Positions 41,416 to 50,528 of a stretch of DNA of 64,000 nt are shown piece after piece. The notes beneath the pieces are model-generated. The model was not told where the DNA came from. It saw only the letters and a program-made list of their open reading frames with translations, and did no database searches. Source of the DNA: Pseudofrankia sp. DC12 (GTDB taxonomy: Bacteria > Actinomycetota > Actinomycetes > Frankiales > Frankiaceae); NCBI RefSeq assembly GCF_000966285.1, contig NZ_KQ031391.1:1332919-1396918 (forward strand), in the 5' to 3' direction. Both the position numbers and the translations under genes were made by a program. Within the stretch, counting starts at the first letter, position 1. Every line of letters starts with the position of its first letter.

Positions 41416-43923
41416 ATGGATCTGCTCGCCGCGGCGGCGGGCGCGCCGTCCTCGCCGCTCGCCACCTACCTGACCGACCCGTGGGGATTTCTCCACCAGC
41501 TCCTCAGCGCGCTGCGCGCGTGGACGCTGACGTGGGGACCCGTCGCCGGCCCGCTCCTGCTGATAGCCGCCGTCGGCCTGCTCACCGGCCGGGCCCGCCT
41601 GCGCCGCCGCTATCAACGGCACCTGGCTGCTGGTGCCCGGGTTGTCACTGTTCTCGCGCCGCCCTCCGTCGACCCGGCCGGGGCGACCGTGCTGTGGTCG
41701 AACCTGCTCGGGCTGCTTCGCCCCCGTTGGCAGCGGTGGGCCGGTCAACCCCACCTCGCCTGGGAATACCTGTTCTCCGCCGACGGGGTCCGCATCCAGA
41801 TCTGGGTGCCCGGCGTCGTCCCCACCGGATTCGTGGAACGGGCCGTCGAGGCGGCCTGGCCCGGGGCGCACACCCGTGCCGATCCCGCGCGGGGACCGCT
41901 GCCGGTCGTGACCCGGCCTGGCCGGCGGCTGCTCGCGGCCGGAGGGGAACTGCGCCTTGCCCGGCCCGAAGCGCTGCCGCTGCGCACCGACCACGACGCC
42001 GACCCGATCCGCGCGCTGCTCGCCGCGCCCGGTGGGCTGGCCCGCAACCAGCGAGCCGCCGTGCAGATCCTGGCCCGACCGGTCACCGGCCGCCGCGTCA
42101 TCAAAGCCCGCCGAGCGGCCCGGCGGCTACGGGGCGGCGGGTCGCCCACCCCGATCGGCAGCTTGCTCGACCTCCTCACCCCCCACGCACGGCGCAGCGG
42201 ACGCGCCCGCCAGACCTCCCCACCGAAACTCGACCACCAGACGTCACTCGCGCTGTCCGCCGAAGACCGCGCGATCGTCACCAAGGGCCGCGGCGCCCAG
42301 TTCGAGGTCCGCGTCCGCTACGCCATCGCCGCAGTCGTCGACGAGCACACCGACGACGACACCACTCGCCGCGTCGACGGAGCGCTGCGCGGACGGGCCC
42401 ACGCCATCGCCTCAGCGTTCGCCGCCTACGGCGAGCACAACTACCTCGCACGCGCCCGGCTGCGCCACCCTCTGCCGTTCCTCGCCGCCCGCCACCTCGG
42501 CCACGGCGACCTCCTGTCCGTCGGTGAACTCGGCGCGTTGGCCCACCTACCCCTCGACGCGGCGGTCCCCGGCCTGCAACGCGCCGGGGCGAAAGCGGTC
42601 GCACCACCGCCCGGCGTCGCCAGCGTCGGCCCGCATGTCCGCCCGGTCGGCCGCTCCGACGGCGGACATGCCCGTCCGGTCGGCCTGCGGGTCCCTGACG
42701 CCCGCCACCACCTGCACATTCTCGGCGCCACCGGCAGCGGCAAGTCCGAGCTGCTCGCCCGCATGACGCTCGACGACATCGCCTCCGGCCGGGGTGTGGT
42801 GAACGTCGACCCGAAGGGCGACATGGTCGTCGACATCCTCGCCCGCTACCCGCTAGACGCCCTCGGCCGCCTCGTGCTGTTCGACGCCGACTCGCCGGGC
42901 CGCCCGCCGTGCCTGAACCCCCTCGACCAGCCCGACCGGGGCCGCGCCGTCGACAACCTCGTCAGCATCTTCAGCCGCGTCTACGCCGAGTCGTGGGGGC
43001 CACGCACCGACGACATCTTCCGCGCTGGCCTGCTCACCCTCGCCGCCCAATCCGAGGTTCCCGTCCTGACCCAGCTGCCCAGGCTCCTGACCGACGTCGC
43101 TTACCGGCAGCGCCTCGTCGGTGAGATCAAAAAGGGTGACGGCAACGAGATCCTCGCTGGCTTCTGGCAGTGGTACGAGGCGCTGTCCGAGCCTGCGCGC
43201 GCGCACGCCGTCGGCCCGCTGATGAACAAGTTGAGGGGGTTCTTGCTGCGGCCGTTCGTGCGGGCGGCGATCGCCGCCGGCCCGTCCACCGTCGATATGG
43301 ACGCCGTACTGAACAACGGCGGGGTCTGTTTGGTCCGTATCGCCCAGGACGCCCTCGGCGTCGAGACCGCCGCGCTCATGGGCTCGATCGTCGTGTCGGC
43401 GGTCTGGCAGGCCACCACCCGGCGCGCCCGGATGCCCCAAAGCAAAAGGCCAGACGCCAGCCTGTTCCTCGATGAAGCCCACCATTTCTTGACGTTGCCT
43501 TACGCGTTGGAGGACATGCTCGCCGCCGCCCGCGGCTACCGGCTCGGGATCACCCTGGCCCACCAGAACCTCGCCCAGCTGCCACGCCATCTGGAAGAGG
43601 CCATCGCCGCGAACGCCCGCTCCAAGATCTACTTCACGGTGTCACCGGCGGACGCGAAGCACCTCGTCCGCCACGTCGAGCCACGGCTGTCCGAGCACGA
43701 CCTGGCCCACCTCGGCGCCTTCCACGCCGCCGCCCGCCTCGTCGTCGCCGGCGAACAGGCACCCGCCTTCACCCTGCGCACCCAGAAGCTGCCCGCCCCC
43801 GTGCCCGGCCGCGCCACGCAGATCCGCCGGGAGCTGCGCCGCCGCGCGCCCATCCCCGCGCCGACACCACCAGATACCACGGCCCCCCAGCCGCAGGCCG
43901 ATCCACGCCGCCGCGCCCGCTGA
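41416..43923 (+). CDS. VirD4/TraG-like type IV coupling ATPase
   Basis: This 835-residue protein follows a clear AAGGAGAT site. It has an N-terminal hydrophobic anchor ('LTWGPVAGPLLLIAAVGLLTG' region), then Walker A 'LGATGSGKSELLAR' near residue 437, 'VNVDPKGDMVVDIL', Walker B 'LFLDEAHHFLTLP' near residue 683 and 'TLAHQNLAQLPRHLEEAI'. Coupling proteins bring the relaxosome or DNA substrate to the channel. The C terminus is a Pro/Arg-rich tail. Confidence 0.92.
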   Translation: MDLLAAAAGAPSSPLATYLTDPWGFLHQLLSALRAWTLTWGPVAGPLLLIAAVGLLTGRARLRRRYQRHLAAGARVVTVLAPPSVDPAGATVLWSNLLGLLRPRWQRWAGQPHLAWEYLFSADGVRIQIWVPGVVPTGFVERAVEAAWPGAHTRADPARGPLPVVTRPGRRLLAAGGELRLARPEALPLRTDHDADPIRALLAAPGGLARNQRAAVQILARPVTGRRVIKARRAARRLRGGGSPTPIGSLLDLLTPHARRSGRARQTSPPKLDHQTSLALSAEDRAIVTKGRGAQFEVRVRYAIAAVVDEHTDDDTTRRVDGALRGRAHAIASAFAAYGEHNYLARARLRHPLPFLAARHLGHGDLLSVGELGALAHLPLDAAVPGLQRAGAKAVAPPPGVASVGPHVRPVGRSDGGHARPVGLRVPDARHHLHILGATGSGKSELLARMTLDDIASGRGVVNVDPKGDMVVDILARYPLDALGRLVLFDADSPGRPPCLNPLDQPDRGRAVDNLVSIFSRVYAESWGPRTDDIFRAGLLTLAAQSEVPVLTQLPRLLTDVAYRQRLVGEIKKGDGNEILAGFWQWYEALSEPARAHAVGPLMNKLRGFLLRPFVRAAIAAGPSTVDMDAVLNNGGVCLVRIAQDALGVETAALMGSIVVSAVWQATTRRARMPQSKRPDASLFLDEAHHFLTLPYALEDMLAAARGYRLGITLAHQNLAQLPRHLEEAIAANARSKIYFTVSPADAKHLVRHVEPRLSEHDLAHLGAFHAAARLVVAGEQAPAFTLRTQKLPAPVPGRATQIRRELRRRAPIPAPTPPDTTAPQPQADPRRRAR

Positions 43924-43940
43924 CCACCTCCGGAGTCCTC

Positions 43941-44960
43941 ATGGTCGCCTACCCGCAGCCCCAACGTGCCCTGCGCACACCGCCCCGGCCCACCGACGGC
44001 CGGATCGTCGCCGACGCCGCGCATCTGACGTTCCTCGCCCGCCACCTCTCACCCCGCGACCGGTGGATCACCCGCCTCGTCCACGAGCACCGGGTACTGA
44101 CCACCCACCAGCTCGTCGAGGCCGCCTGGCCCAGCCGCCGGGCCGCCAACCACCGGCTGCTGGAGCTCTACCGCTGGCGCGTCCTCGACCGCTTCCAACC
44201 CCTCGTCCCCGTCGGACAGGGACTACCCCCAGCGCACTACGTCTGTGACACCGCCGGCGCCACCGTCCTGGCCGCCGAGGACGGCATCGAGCTGAAGGAC
44301 ACCGGCTACCGCCACACCCGCGCCCTCGCGATCGCCCACTCCCAGCGCCTCGCCCACACCCTCGCCGTCAACGGCTTCTTCACCAGCCTCATCGCCCACA
44401 CCCGCCAACCCACCCCACCCGGCACGCTCACCGCCTGGTGGTCAGAAACCCGCTGCCTGCGCGCGTTCGGCGACCTCGTCCGCCCCGACGCCTACGGCCG
44501 CTGGACCTCCACCCGCGGTGAGATCGAATGGTTCCTCGAACTCGACTGGGCCACCGAGCAGGTCAGCCGCCTCGCCCTCAAGATCGGCGACTACGGCCGC
44601 CTCGCAACGGCGACGAGGATCAGCACGCCCGTGCTGTTCTGGTTCCCCACCGCCCAGCGCGAGACCCACGCCCGTCAAGCACTCGCCGCGGCGGTGACCG
44701 GACTCGACCTGCCCGACATGGTCCCGGTCGCCACCACCGCCGCGAGCCTCGTCCCCGCCGACAGCCAGCTCGATCCCACCCTCGCCCGCTGGCTGCCACT
44801 GACCCAGACCCGCGCCGGCCGACTACCCCTCGACCAGCTGACCCGCGCCTGGCCCCGACTCCGACCCCCCGCGCCCGTCGACGGCCGCTCCACGAACACC
44901 TCGACCGGCCCAGGACTGCGCCCGCCGACGCCGATGCCGCCCGCGAACAACCAGGGGTGA
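43941..44960 (+). CDS. replication-relaxation (Replic_Relax) family protein
   Basis: This 339-residue protein has an N-terminal winged helix: 'LTFLARHLSPRDRWITRLVHEH', 'LTTHQLVEAAWPSRRAANHRLLELYRW' (in consecutive blocks) and 'PLVPVGQGLPPAHYVCDTAG'. The core has 'ALAIAHSQRLAHTLAVNGFF' and 'GEIEWFLELDWATE', with the conserved acidic residues of PF13814-type proteins found next to coupling proteins on actinobacterial conjugative elements. It is the only candidate for a DNA-processing initiator in this transfer region. It lies 17 nt after the coupling-protein gene. Confidence 0.85.
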   Translation: MVAYPQPQRALRTPPRPTDGRIVADAAHLTFLARHLSPRDRWITRLVHEHRVLTTHQLVEAAWPSRRAANHRLLELYRWRVLDRFQPLVPVGQGLPPAHYVCDTAGATVLAAEDGIELKDTGYRHTRALAIAHSQRLAHTLAVNGFFTSLIAHTRQPTPPGTLTAWWSETRCLRAFGDLVRPDAYGRWTSTRGEIEWFLELDWATEQVSRLALKIGDYGRLATATRISTPVLFWFPTAQRETHARQALAAAVTGLDLPDMVPVATTAASLVPADSQLDPTLARWLPLTQTRAGRLPLDQLTRAWPRLRPPAPVDGRSTNTSTGPGLRPPTPMPPANNQG

Positions 44961-44966
44961 GCGGCC

Positions 44967-45995
44967 ACGTCCAAATACCTCGCCGCCGCCGCCGCCGTGG
45001 CGGTCCTCCTCATCGCGATCATGGGAGCCGCCGCAGGGCAGTTCGCCGAACGGGCCCTCTGCGTGCCCGTCGTCGGCTGGTTCCTCGGCTGCACCAGCGG
45101 TGGTAGTCCCAGCCAGACCGCGCTCGACGACATCCCCACCGACTACCTCGCCCTCTACATGCAGGCCGCGACCACCTGCCCCGGCCTATCCTGGACAACC
45201 CTCGCGGCCATCGGTGAAGTCGAATCCGATCACGGCCGCAGCCGGCTTCCAGGCGTGGCCAGCGGCACCAACAGCGCCGGAGCCGGCGGTCCCATGCAGT
45301 TCCTCGCCCCGACATTCGCCGCAGTCGTCGCGCACCACCAACTGCCGGCGGGAGGGGCGAACCCGCCGTCGCTCTACAACCCGCAGGACGCCGTCTACGC
45401 CGCCGCGGCCTACCTGTGCGACAACCACGCCGCCACTGACCTGACCGGCGCCCTCTGGAACTACAACCACTCGGATGCCTACATCGCCCAGGTCCTCACC
45501 CAAGCCACCCAGTACTCTGAACCGAACCCGAACGCTTCAGTAGCGTGCGCTACATTTCAGTCATCGTTTCAGTCCGGGATCGATCATTTCAGTAGCGTCG
45601 CGCTGACTGCCGTTCAGTTCGCTTGCGGGCAGATCGGTAAGCCCTACGTCTGGGGTGGTAATGGCGAGCCCGGGTTCGACTGCAGTGGTCTGACGGCTGC
45701 CGCCTATGCCGTCGCGGGTGTCCAGATCCCTCGTACGGCCCAGGGTCAGTACAACGCCGGCCCGCTTGTTTCAGCTGGTTGGCCCCTGCTGCCGGGGGAC
45801 CTGGTGTTCTTCGGTGGTGGACCAGCCGCTGTCGCCCATGTCGGCATCTTCCTTGGCATCCAGAATGGTCAGGCGATGATAGTGGACGCGCCTCACGAGG
45901 GGGCTTACGTCCGCGTCGAACCGTTTCCCGCGACGGTGGGTGCCCGATGGGGATCAGAGTTCTACCTCGGAGCGAGTACGCCGGCCGGCGGCTGA
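44967..45995 (+). CDS. bifunctional lytic transglycosylase / NlpC-P60 peptidoglycan hydrolase
   Basis: After an N-terminal membrane anchor ('YLAAAAAVAVLLIAIMGAAAG') comes an SLT domain with 'LAAIGEVESDHGRS' (catalytic Glu), 'GPMQFLAPTFAA' and 'YAAAAYLCDN', then an NlpC/P60 domain with 'FDCSGLTAAAYAVAG' (nucleophile Cys), 'RTAQGQY', 'LLPGDLVFF' and 'VAHVGIFLG' (His). It opens the cell wall locally for the T4SS. The first standard start in frame is the GTG at 44997, in mid-helix. The ACG at 44967, six bases after AGGGGTGA, gives the expected 'TSKYLAAA' anchor, so a non-canonical start or lost ATG is likely. Confidence 0.88.
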   Translation, partial: TSKYLAAAAAVAVLLIAIMGAAAGQFAERALCVPVVGWFLGCTSGGSPSQTALDDIPTDYLALYMQAATTCPGLSWTTLAAIGEVESDHGRSRLPGVASGTNSAGAGGPMQFLAPTFAAVVAHHQLPAGGANPPSLYNPQDAVYAAAAYLCDNHAATDLTGALWNYNHSDAYIAQVLTQATQYSEPNPNASVACATFQSSFQSGIDHFSSVALTAVQFACGQIGKPYVWGGNGEPGFDCSGLTAAAYAVAGVQIPRTAQGQYNAGPLVSAGWPLLPGDLVFFGGGPAAVAHVGIFLGIQNGQAMIVDAPHEGAYVRVEPFPATVGARWGSEFYLGASTPAGG

Positions 45996-46060
45996 CGCGG
46001 ACGACGGGAGGCTGGAGCGCCGTGTGCCGGCCTGGGCCGCTCGCGCTGCGTGCACGCCGT

Positions 46061-46669
46061 TCAGCGAGGTGGGCCGAGTCGGTGGTCGAGATGGCGGGCG
46101 AGGACGCGTCGGGCGTCGTCTGCTGATCGGCGACCGCCGAGGATGGCGTTGCCGAGCCCGACGCCCAGGGCGAGGATGGCCAGCGCCTCGTCGGCGAGGT
46201 CCTGTTCCGGGGGGAGCTGCCCGTCGGCCTGACAGGCGCGTAGCTGCTCGATCAGCCATGCCTCCAGGGCGTCGGGGTCGCTGCCGTAGGGCTGGGCCGC
46301 CAACGAGGAGTCGGTCAGCGCGAGTGCGAAGTACTGGTTGTACAGGACGTGCAGCGACCGGCTTTCGGCGTCGAGGGGCAGCGTCGCGAGCAGGACGAAC
46401 TCGATCCGCTCCCGGCCTGCGGCAGGCAGCCCGGCGGTGGCGAGGCGCGGCAGCACCCGCTCGGCGAACTGCTCACCGACCCGGCGCAGCCCGAACAGCA
46501 GCAACTGCTCCTTGGTCTGGAAGTAGTACTGGACCAGCCGCACCGACACCCCGGCCTCGGCCGCCACCTCCCGGAACCCGGCTGTGTGCAGCCCCTGTGT
46601 GGCCGCGACGCGCAGCAGTGCGTCGGCGATGTGGCGGCGGCGCTGCTCGTGGTCAACCCGCTTCGGCAT
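46061..46669 (-). CDS. TetR-family regulator
   Basis: From the ATG at 46669 with AAAGGA upstream, the protein has 202 residues. The HTH is 'RRHIADALLRVAATQGLHT', 'FREVAAEAGVSVRLVQYYFQT' and 'KEQLLLFGL'. A ligand domain follows ('ALDEALAILALGVGLGNAILGG'-type helices near the end). It is divergent from the hydrolase at 46697 with only 27 nt between starts, the classical arrangement of a TetR repressor controlling the neighbouring enzyme. Confidence 0.92.
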   Translation of the reverse strand: MPKRVDHEQRRRHIADALLRVAATQGLHTAGFREVAAEAGVSVRLVQYYFQTKEQLLLFGLRRVGEQFAERVLPRLATAGLPAAGRERIEFVLLATLPLDAESRSLHVLYNQYFALALTDSSLAAQPYGSDPDALEAWLIEQLRACQADGQLPPEQDLADEALAILALGVGLGNAILGGRRSADDARRVLARHLDHRLGPPR

Positions 46670-46681
46670 CGCATCCTTTCG

Positions 46682-46697
46682 TGATACAACGGTACCA
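46682..46697. promoter_or_regulatory. imperfect palindrome between TetR and hydrolase genes, likely operator
   Basis: TGATAC-AACG-GTACCA has 5 of 6 matched positions in each arm and fills the 27-nt gap between the two divergent starts. It also overlaps a possible -10 (TACAAC) for the hydrolase, whose ATG lacks a Shine-Dalgarno and may be leaderless. Confidence 0.5.
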
Positions 46698-47599
46698 TGA
46701 TAGCTCAGGAGGACCCGGCGGTCGGCCGGTTCCGCGGCGACAAGCAGCGTGCCAGGTTCCTCGCCGCGTACGACGCGGCCTTCGCCGCGCTGTGGCCGAC
46801 GCCGTGGACGGAAGCCGACGTGGAGACCGACTTCGGCACGACCCATGTGCACCGCCACGGTCCCGACACCGGCGTGCCGGTCGTGCTCCTGCACGGCGCG
46901 AACTCGAACGCGGTCCAGTGGTATCCGTTCCTGGTCGCCCTCGCCCGGCGCCCGGTCATCGCGCTGGACACCCTCGGGGATCCTGGCCGCAGCGTGGCCC
47001 GCCGGCCTATTCACGACCCGCCGGACAGCGCCGCCTGGCTCGATCAGACCCTCGCCGGCCTCGACATCGACCGGGCGCACCTGATCGGGCACTCCTACGG
47101 CGGTTGGCTGGCCCTCAACCAGGCCCGCCACGCCCCAGACCGGGTCGTGAGCGTGACCGCGCTCGATCCGGGCGGGCTGGAGAAGGTCAGCGCCCGGTTC
47201 ATCTGGATGATGTATCTGCATGGGATGGCCGGACTCGCGCCGGCACCGCTACGCCGGCGGCTCGCGGTCTGGCTGGACAACCCGGTCCTGCTCGTCCCCG
47301 AGCTCAAGAAGGTCCTGCTGACCGGCGCGCGGACGTTCCGCACCCGCCGGCCCGCGCCCGCACCGCTGTCCGACGAGGACCTGCGCGCCATCCAGACCCC
47401 GGCCCTCGTCCTGATCGGGCAACGCAGCCCCCTACTCCATCCCACCCGCGCCCAGGCCCGCGTGGCGCTCATGCCGCACGGCCACGCCGAGATCCTGCCC
47501 GGAGTCGGCCACGGACCGGGCTTCCAGCACGGCGGCGACGTCAACAATCGCCTCCTCGCCTTCCTCGATTCCACCCAGGACCGCTCTCCGCAGAACTAA
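46697..47599 (+). CDS. alpha/beta hydrolase
   Basis: This 300-residue protein has the oxyanion segment 'VPVVLLHGANSNAVQWYPF', the nucleophile elbow 'LIGHSYGGWLALNQA' (GxSxG), 'LVLIGQRSPLLHP' near the acid residue and a late 'EILPGVGHGPGFQHGG' containing the catalytic His. These are the marks of soluble esterase/epoxide-hydrolase-like enzymes; the substrate is unknown. It is under likely control of the divergent TetR gene and may be cargo of the conjugative element. Confidence 0.88.
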   Translation: MIAQEDPAVGRFRGDKQRARFLAAYDAAFAALWPTPWTEADVETDFGTTHVHRHGPDTGVPVVLLHGANSNAVQWYPFLVALARRPVIALDTLGDPGRSVARRPIHDPPDSAAWLDQTLAGLDIDRAHLIGHSYGGWLALNQARHAPDRVVSVTALDPGGLEKVSARFIWMMYLHGMAGLAPAPLRRRLAVWLDNPVLLVPELKKVLLTGARTFRTRRPAPAPLSDEDLRAIQTPALVLIGQRSPLLHPTRAQARVALMPHGHAEILPGVGHGPGFQHGGDVNNRLLAFLDSTQDRSPQN

Positions 47600-47725
47600 A
47601 ACCTCCCGCACCACGGCTCCCCTCTGGCCAAAAAGACCGCGTGGCACGGGTTCTCGTCGACGCGTAAGGCGGACGCGAGGCATCCCGCATTCTCTTATCG
47701 CCGCATCGCGGCTTTGGAGACTTCG

Positions 47726-48556
47726 ATGACAACGCCACCCACCACTGGCGAGGGCTTCCACGCCCCAACCACGGCCGTCTTCCAACCAAGACATTGGTTC
47801 GACGTCCACCTCGGACCGATCGATTTCTATCTGAACAAGGCTACGGGACTGACAATATTCTCCGCTCTCTTTGTCGGAGTCGTCTTCTGGCTCGGGTTCC
47901 GCCGCCCGCAGATCGTTCCCCGCGGCATGCAGAATATCTGCGAAAGTATCTACGACTTCATCGACCTGCAGGTCTCCCGGGCGGTGATCGGCGAACAGGG
48001 TCGCCGTTACACCCTCTACCTGGTCGTTCTCTTCTGCTTCGTGCTGACCTGCAACCTCCTCGGGATCGTTCCCGTCGCACAGTTCCCAGCGACGTCGCGG
48101 ATCGCGATCCCGATGCTGCTCGCGGCCGTCACCCTGGTGCTTTTCAACTACGCGGGCATCCGGGCCCACGGCGCACGGGGCTACTTCCTGGAAATGATCA
48201 ATCCGGCGCCTATCGCGCCGCTCTGGATCAAATTCCTGCTGGCACCCCTCGAAGTGGTCCACATGCTGGTCATCCGACCGTTCACTCTCGCGGTGCGACT
48301 GTTCGCCAACATGTTCGCCGGCCACATGCTGCTGTTGATCTTCTCGCTCGGGGCCACCTATCTGCTTCCCAGGCCGCCCTACATCTTTGGCGTGACGTCG
48401 CTCCTGCTGGCGATCATTCTCACCGGGTTCGAGGCGGTGATCGCTTTTCTCCAGGCGTACGTGATAACGGTCTTGACCGCTGCCTACATTGCCGGCGCGC
48501 AGGCGTCGGCGGGGCCTACCCGCACGGTCGGCACAGCAGAGCGCGAGCCGACCTGA
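47726..48556 (+). CDS. atpB: ATP synthase F0 subunit a (orphan copy)
   Basis: From the ATG at 47726 after TTTGGAGA, the protein has 276 residues. Five to six membrane helices are visible. The essential region '[19 protein letters not shown]' contains the conserved Arg that faces the c-ring, followed by '[21 protein letters not shown]'. In a normal operon atpE, atpF and the F1 genes follow; here the next gene is tniQ, and upstream is a hydrolase. It appears intact. It may be a stray accessory copy, or the sequence beside which the Tn7-like element inserted. Confidence 0.93.
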   Translation: MTTPPTTGEGFHAPTTAVFQPRHWFDVHLGPIDFYLNKATGLTIFSALFVGVVFWLGFRRPQIVPRGMQNICESIYDFIDLQVSRAVIGEQGRRYTLYLVVLFCFVLTCNLLGIVPVAQFPATSRIAIPMLLAAVTLVLFNYAGIRAHGARGYFLEMINPAPIAPLWIKFLLAPLEVVHMLVIRPFTLAVRLFANMFAGHMLLLIFSLGATYLLPRPPYIFGVTSLLLAIILTGFEAVIAFLQAYVITVLTAAYIAGAQASAGPTRTVGTAEREPT

Positions 48557-48659
48557 CCTGGCGCCACGGTGTGATCCTCCCGTTGCCTCCTTTTCTTGGC
48601 CGGACGGCGCTCGGCGTGTCCGGCGGCCCGGAGCCGGGTCTATCGCGACGATTCGGATC

Positions 48660-50528
48660 ATGTCGTCTGATCTTTCTGTTTCGGCCGCTGGTGATCGGAC
48701 ATGGCCCAACCCCTCAGAAACGCGGGTCGTCGGCGGACCATCGAAAACCTCGGTGCGTCGCCTCGCGGCCGTTGTCGTGCCAGCGGCAGGTGAGGCGTTC
48801 GGGTCGTGGGTAGATCGGGTCGCCGCCGACTTAGGCACATCGACAGGGAACGCGGCCAGGTGGCTGGGGGTGGAGTGCCGGGTGGGGCCGGGAGGCAGCA
48901 CCATGCAGCCCCGGTTCTACGGGGTGACGTTGACCCCGGCCACGGCTGCCGGACTGGTCGCCTCGACCGGGCTGCCCAGCGTGACGTTCGAGACGATGTG
49001 TCTGTCACGGTTCGCTGGGACGGCGTTGGATTTCACCGGGTTGGACGTGGCGCGTGACGCGTCGCTGAGGCCGCTGGCGCTGCGGGAGTGGGCGCTGTTC
49101 ATCGGTAGCCGCGCCTGCTCCCAGTGCCTGGCCGAGTCGAACGGGATGTGGCTGCTGTGGTGGCGGCTGGGCGTTGCTGCGGCGTGCCCCCGGCACCGGG
49201 TGCTGCTGGCGGACTGCTGTCCCCGCTGCGGGCTGCGGCTGCGTCGGGGGCACGCGAGCCGAGGAGGGGTGGCACGCCGAGGAGCGGTGGACGTGCTGCG
49301 GTGCGGCAATTCCGGCCCACACGTCGCCGAGCGAGCCGGGTGCAGCCAGCGGCTGGACCAGATCGAGGGCCGCCCGGCCACAGTCGACCTGCTCGCCGCG
49401 CAGCAGGCTGTGCTGGACGCGGCGTTCGGCGGGCCCACGACGATCGCGGGTGTCCCCGTCGGGGCCGCGGATTGGTTCCGGGGGCTGCGGTTCGCGGCGG
49501 CGCTGCACCGCGTGTTCGCGCCCGTCGACTACGTCGCCGCCTATCCAGGGATGCCGCCGGTGGCGGCTGACGCGTTCGCGACCGCAGCGCAGACCCGGTC
49601 GAGCAAAGCCGCGTTACGGGCGCGGAACCCGCCGAACGTCGGCCATGCCGCGGCAGATCTGTTGCTGGCGTTTCGGGCGCTGGCCGCCGCCGATCCCGAC
49701 GCGTGCACGCAGCTGCTGATGCCGCTGGCGGCGGCAGAGGCCCAGCTGCTGAACACGTCGACCGACCAGCGGCGGCGTGACCAGATGTGGACCGTGGACT
49801 GCCCCGGGATCCTGCCGCGGCTCTGGAAGGCGATCCGCCGCTCCCGGCACCGGGTCTTCGACGCCACCGTGCGGCCAGTGCTGCGGACGCCGACTGCGGC
49901 GGGACTGGAGTTCCGCCACCTTCCCCATCTGATCGGCGCCGAGGACTACCGGCAGCTGGTCGCCTCCCGCCTTCCGGGATGCAATGAGGTGGTCGGACGG
50001 CGGCTGACGGCCGCGGCGTGCGCGCGCCTGCTCGGCGCCCGTTCCTGGCACGCGGCGACGGAGAGGCTCGGCATGCCTGGCCACGCAAAAGTCGTAGTCC
50101 AGAACGCGGGGCTGGTCCGCCGGCTGCCGGAGCCAGACGCCTTCTGGGCCGCAGCGTCGGCGGTGATGGACCGGCTGGCGGCCCGCGGGCCAGTCGACTA
50201 CGCCGCCCGCCGCACAGCGCTGGCCAGCCTGGCCGAGCTCCCCCCGACCGTGGCGGAGCGGATCGACGCCAGGTCGGGGGTGCGCATCGTCCCACGGCAA
50301 CGCCGGCACGCCGCCGCCTGGATCTGGGCCGAGCTGACCAGCGGTGACATCCGTGACGCCCCCGCCTATCCGGCCTGGCTGCCGGACGGGCAGCCGGTGC
50401 GCGGCGCCGCCCACCGGCTGGACGGCGCCCACCGCCGCGCGTTCGTCGCGGACCTGCCGGCGCCAGCCGCCGCAGAGCTCCGCCGCTACGGCGTCGGCCT
50501 GCTGGCCCGCCATGGGATCAGCGCATGA
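48660..50528 (+). CDS. tniQ: TniQ/TnsD-family target-selection protein
   Basis: The protein has about 622 residues from the ATG at 48660; a GTG at 48753 is also possible and would match the usual family start 'VRRLAAVVVPAAGEAFGSW'. The TniQ domain has 'GEAFGSWVDRVAADLGTS' and the zinc site 'CSQCLAESNGMW', 'CPRHRVLL' and 'CCPRCGLRLRRG'. TniQ proteins bind the target or a targeting partner and recruit TnsC. The stop overlaps the tnsA start (ATGA). Here it is the first gene of the module, about 100 nt after atpB. Confidence 0.88.
   Translation: MSSDLSVSAAGDRTWPNPSETRVVGGPSKTSVRRLAAVVVPAAGEAFGSWVDRVAADLGTSTGNAARWLGVECRVGPGGSTMQPRFYGVTLTPATAAGLVASTGLPSVTFETMCLSRFAGTALDFTGLDVARDASLRPLALREWALFIGSRACSQCLAESNGMWLLWWRLGVAAACPRHRVLLADCCPRCGLRLRRGHASRGGVARRGAVDVLRCGNSGPHVAERAGCSQRLDQIEGRPATVDLLAAQQAVLDAAFGGPTTIAGVPVGAADWFRGLRFAAALHRVFAPVDYVAAYPGMPPVAADAFATAAQTRSSKAALRARNPPNVGHAAADLLLAFRALAAADPDACTQLLMPLAAAEAQLLNTSTDQRRRDQMWTVDCPGILPRLWKAIRRSRHRVFDATVRPVLRTPTAAGLEFRHLPHLIGAEDYRQLVASRLPGCNEVVGRRLTAAACARLLGARSWHAATERLGMPGHAKVVVQNAGLVRRLPEPDAFWAAASAVMDRLAARGPVDYAARRTALASLAELPPTVAERIDARSGVRIVPRQRRHAAAWIWAELTSGDIRDAPAYPAWLPDGQPVRGAAHRLDGAHRRAFVADLPAPAAAELRRYGVGLLARHGISA

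Larger units (their letters stand above)
30182..45995. mobile_element. integrative and conjugative element with T4SS (right end not identified)
   Basis: The components in order are tRNA-derived att core, large serine integrase, two partial serine-recombinase-like genes, small unknown genes, a methyltransferase-like gene, a repeat-bearing intergenic region and a rightward T4SS operon ending with a peptidoglycan hydrolase. No FtsK-type TraB translocase of actinomycete AICEs is seen; the VirB4/VirD4-like ATPases indicate T4SS transfer. No second core copy is visible, so the right end may lie beyond the last transfer gene or have been lost to the Tn7-like and IS insertions. Confidence 0.8.

Noticed and set aside
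39373-41994. 873-codon leftward open frame over the VirB4-like gene
   Set aside because: It is antisense to an ATPase with clear Walker motifs; low-complexity composition.
48661-48680. TGTCGTCTGATC as the left terminal sequence of the Tn7-like element
   Set aside because: It starts TGTC like Tn5053-type ends, but no repeated TnsB-like sites follow and no matching right end could be found.
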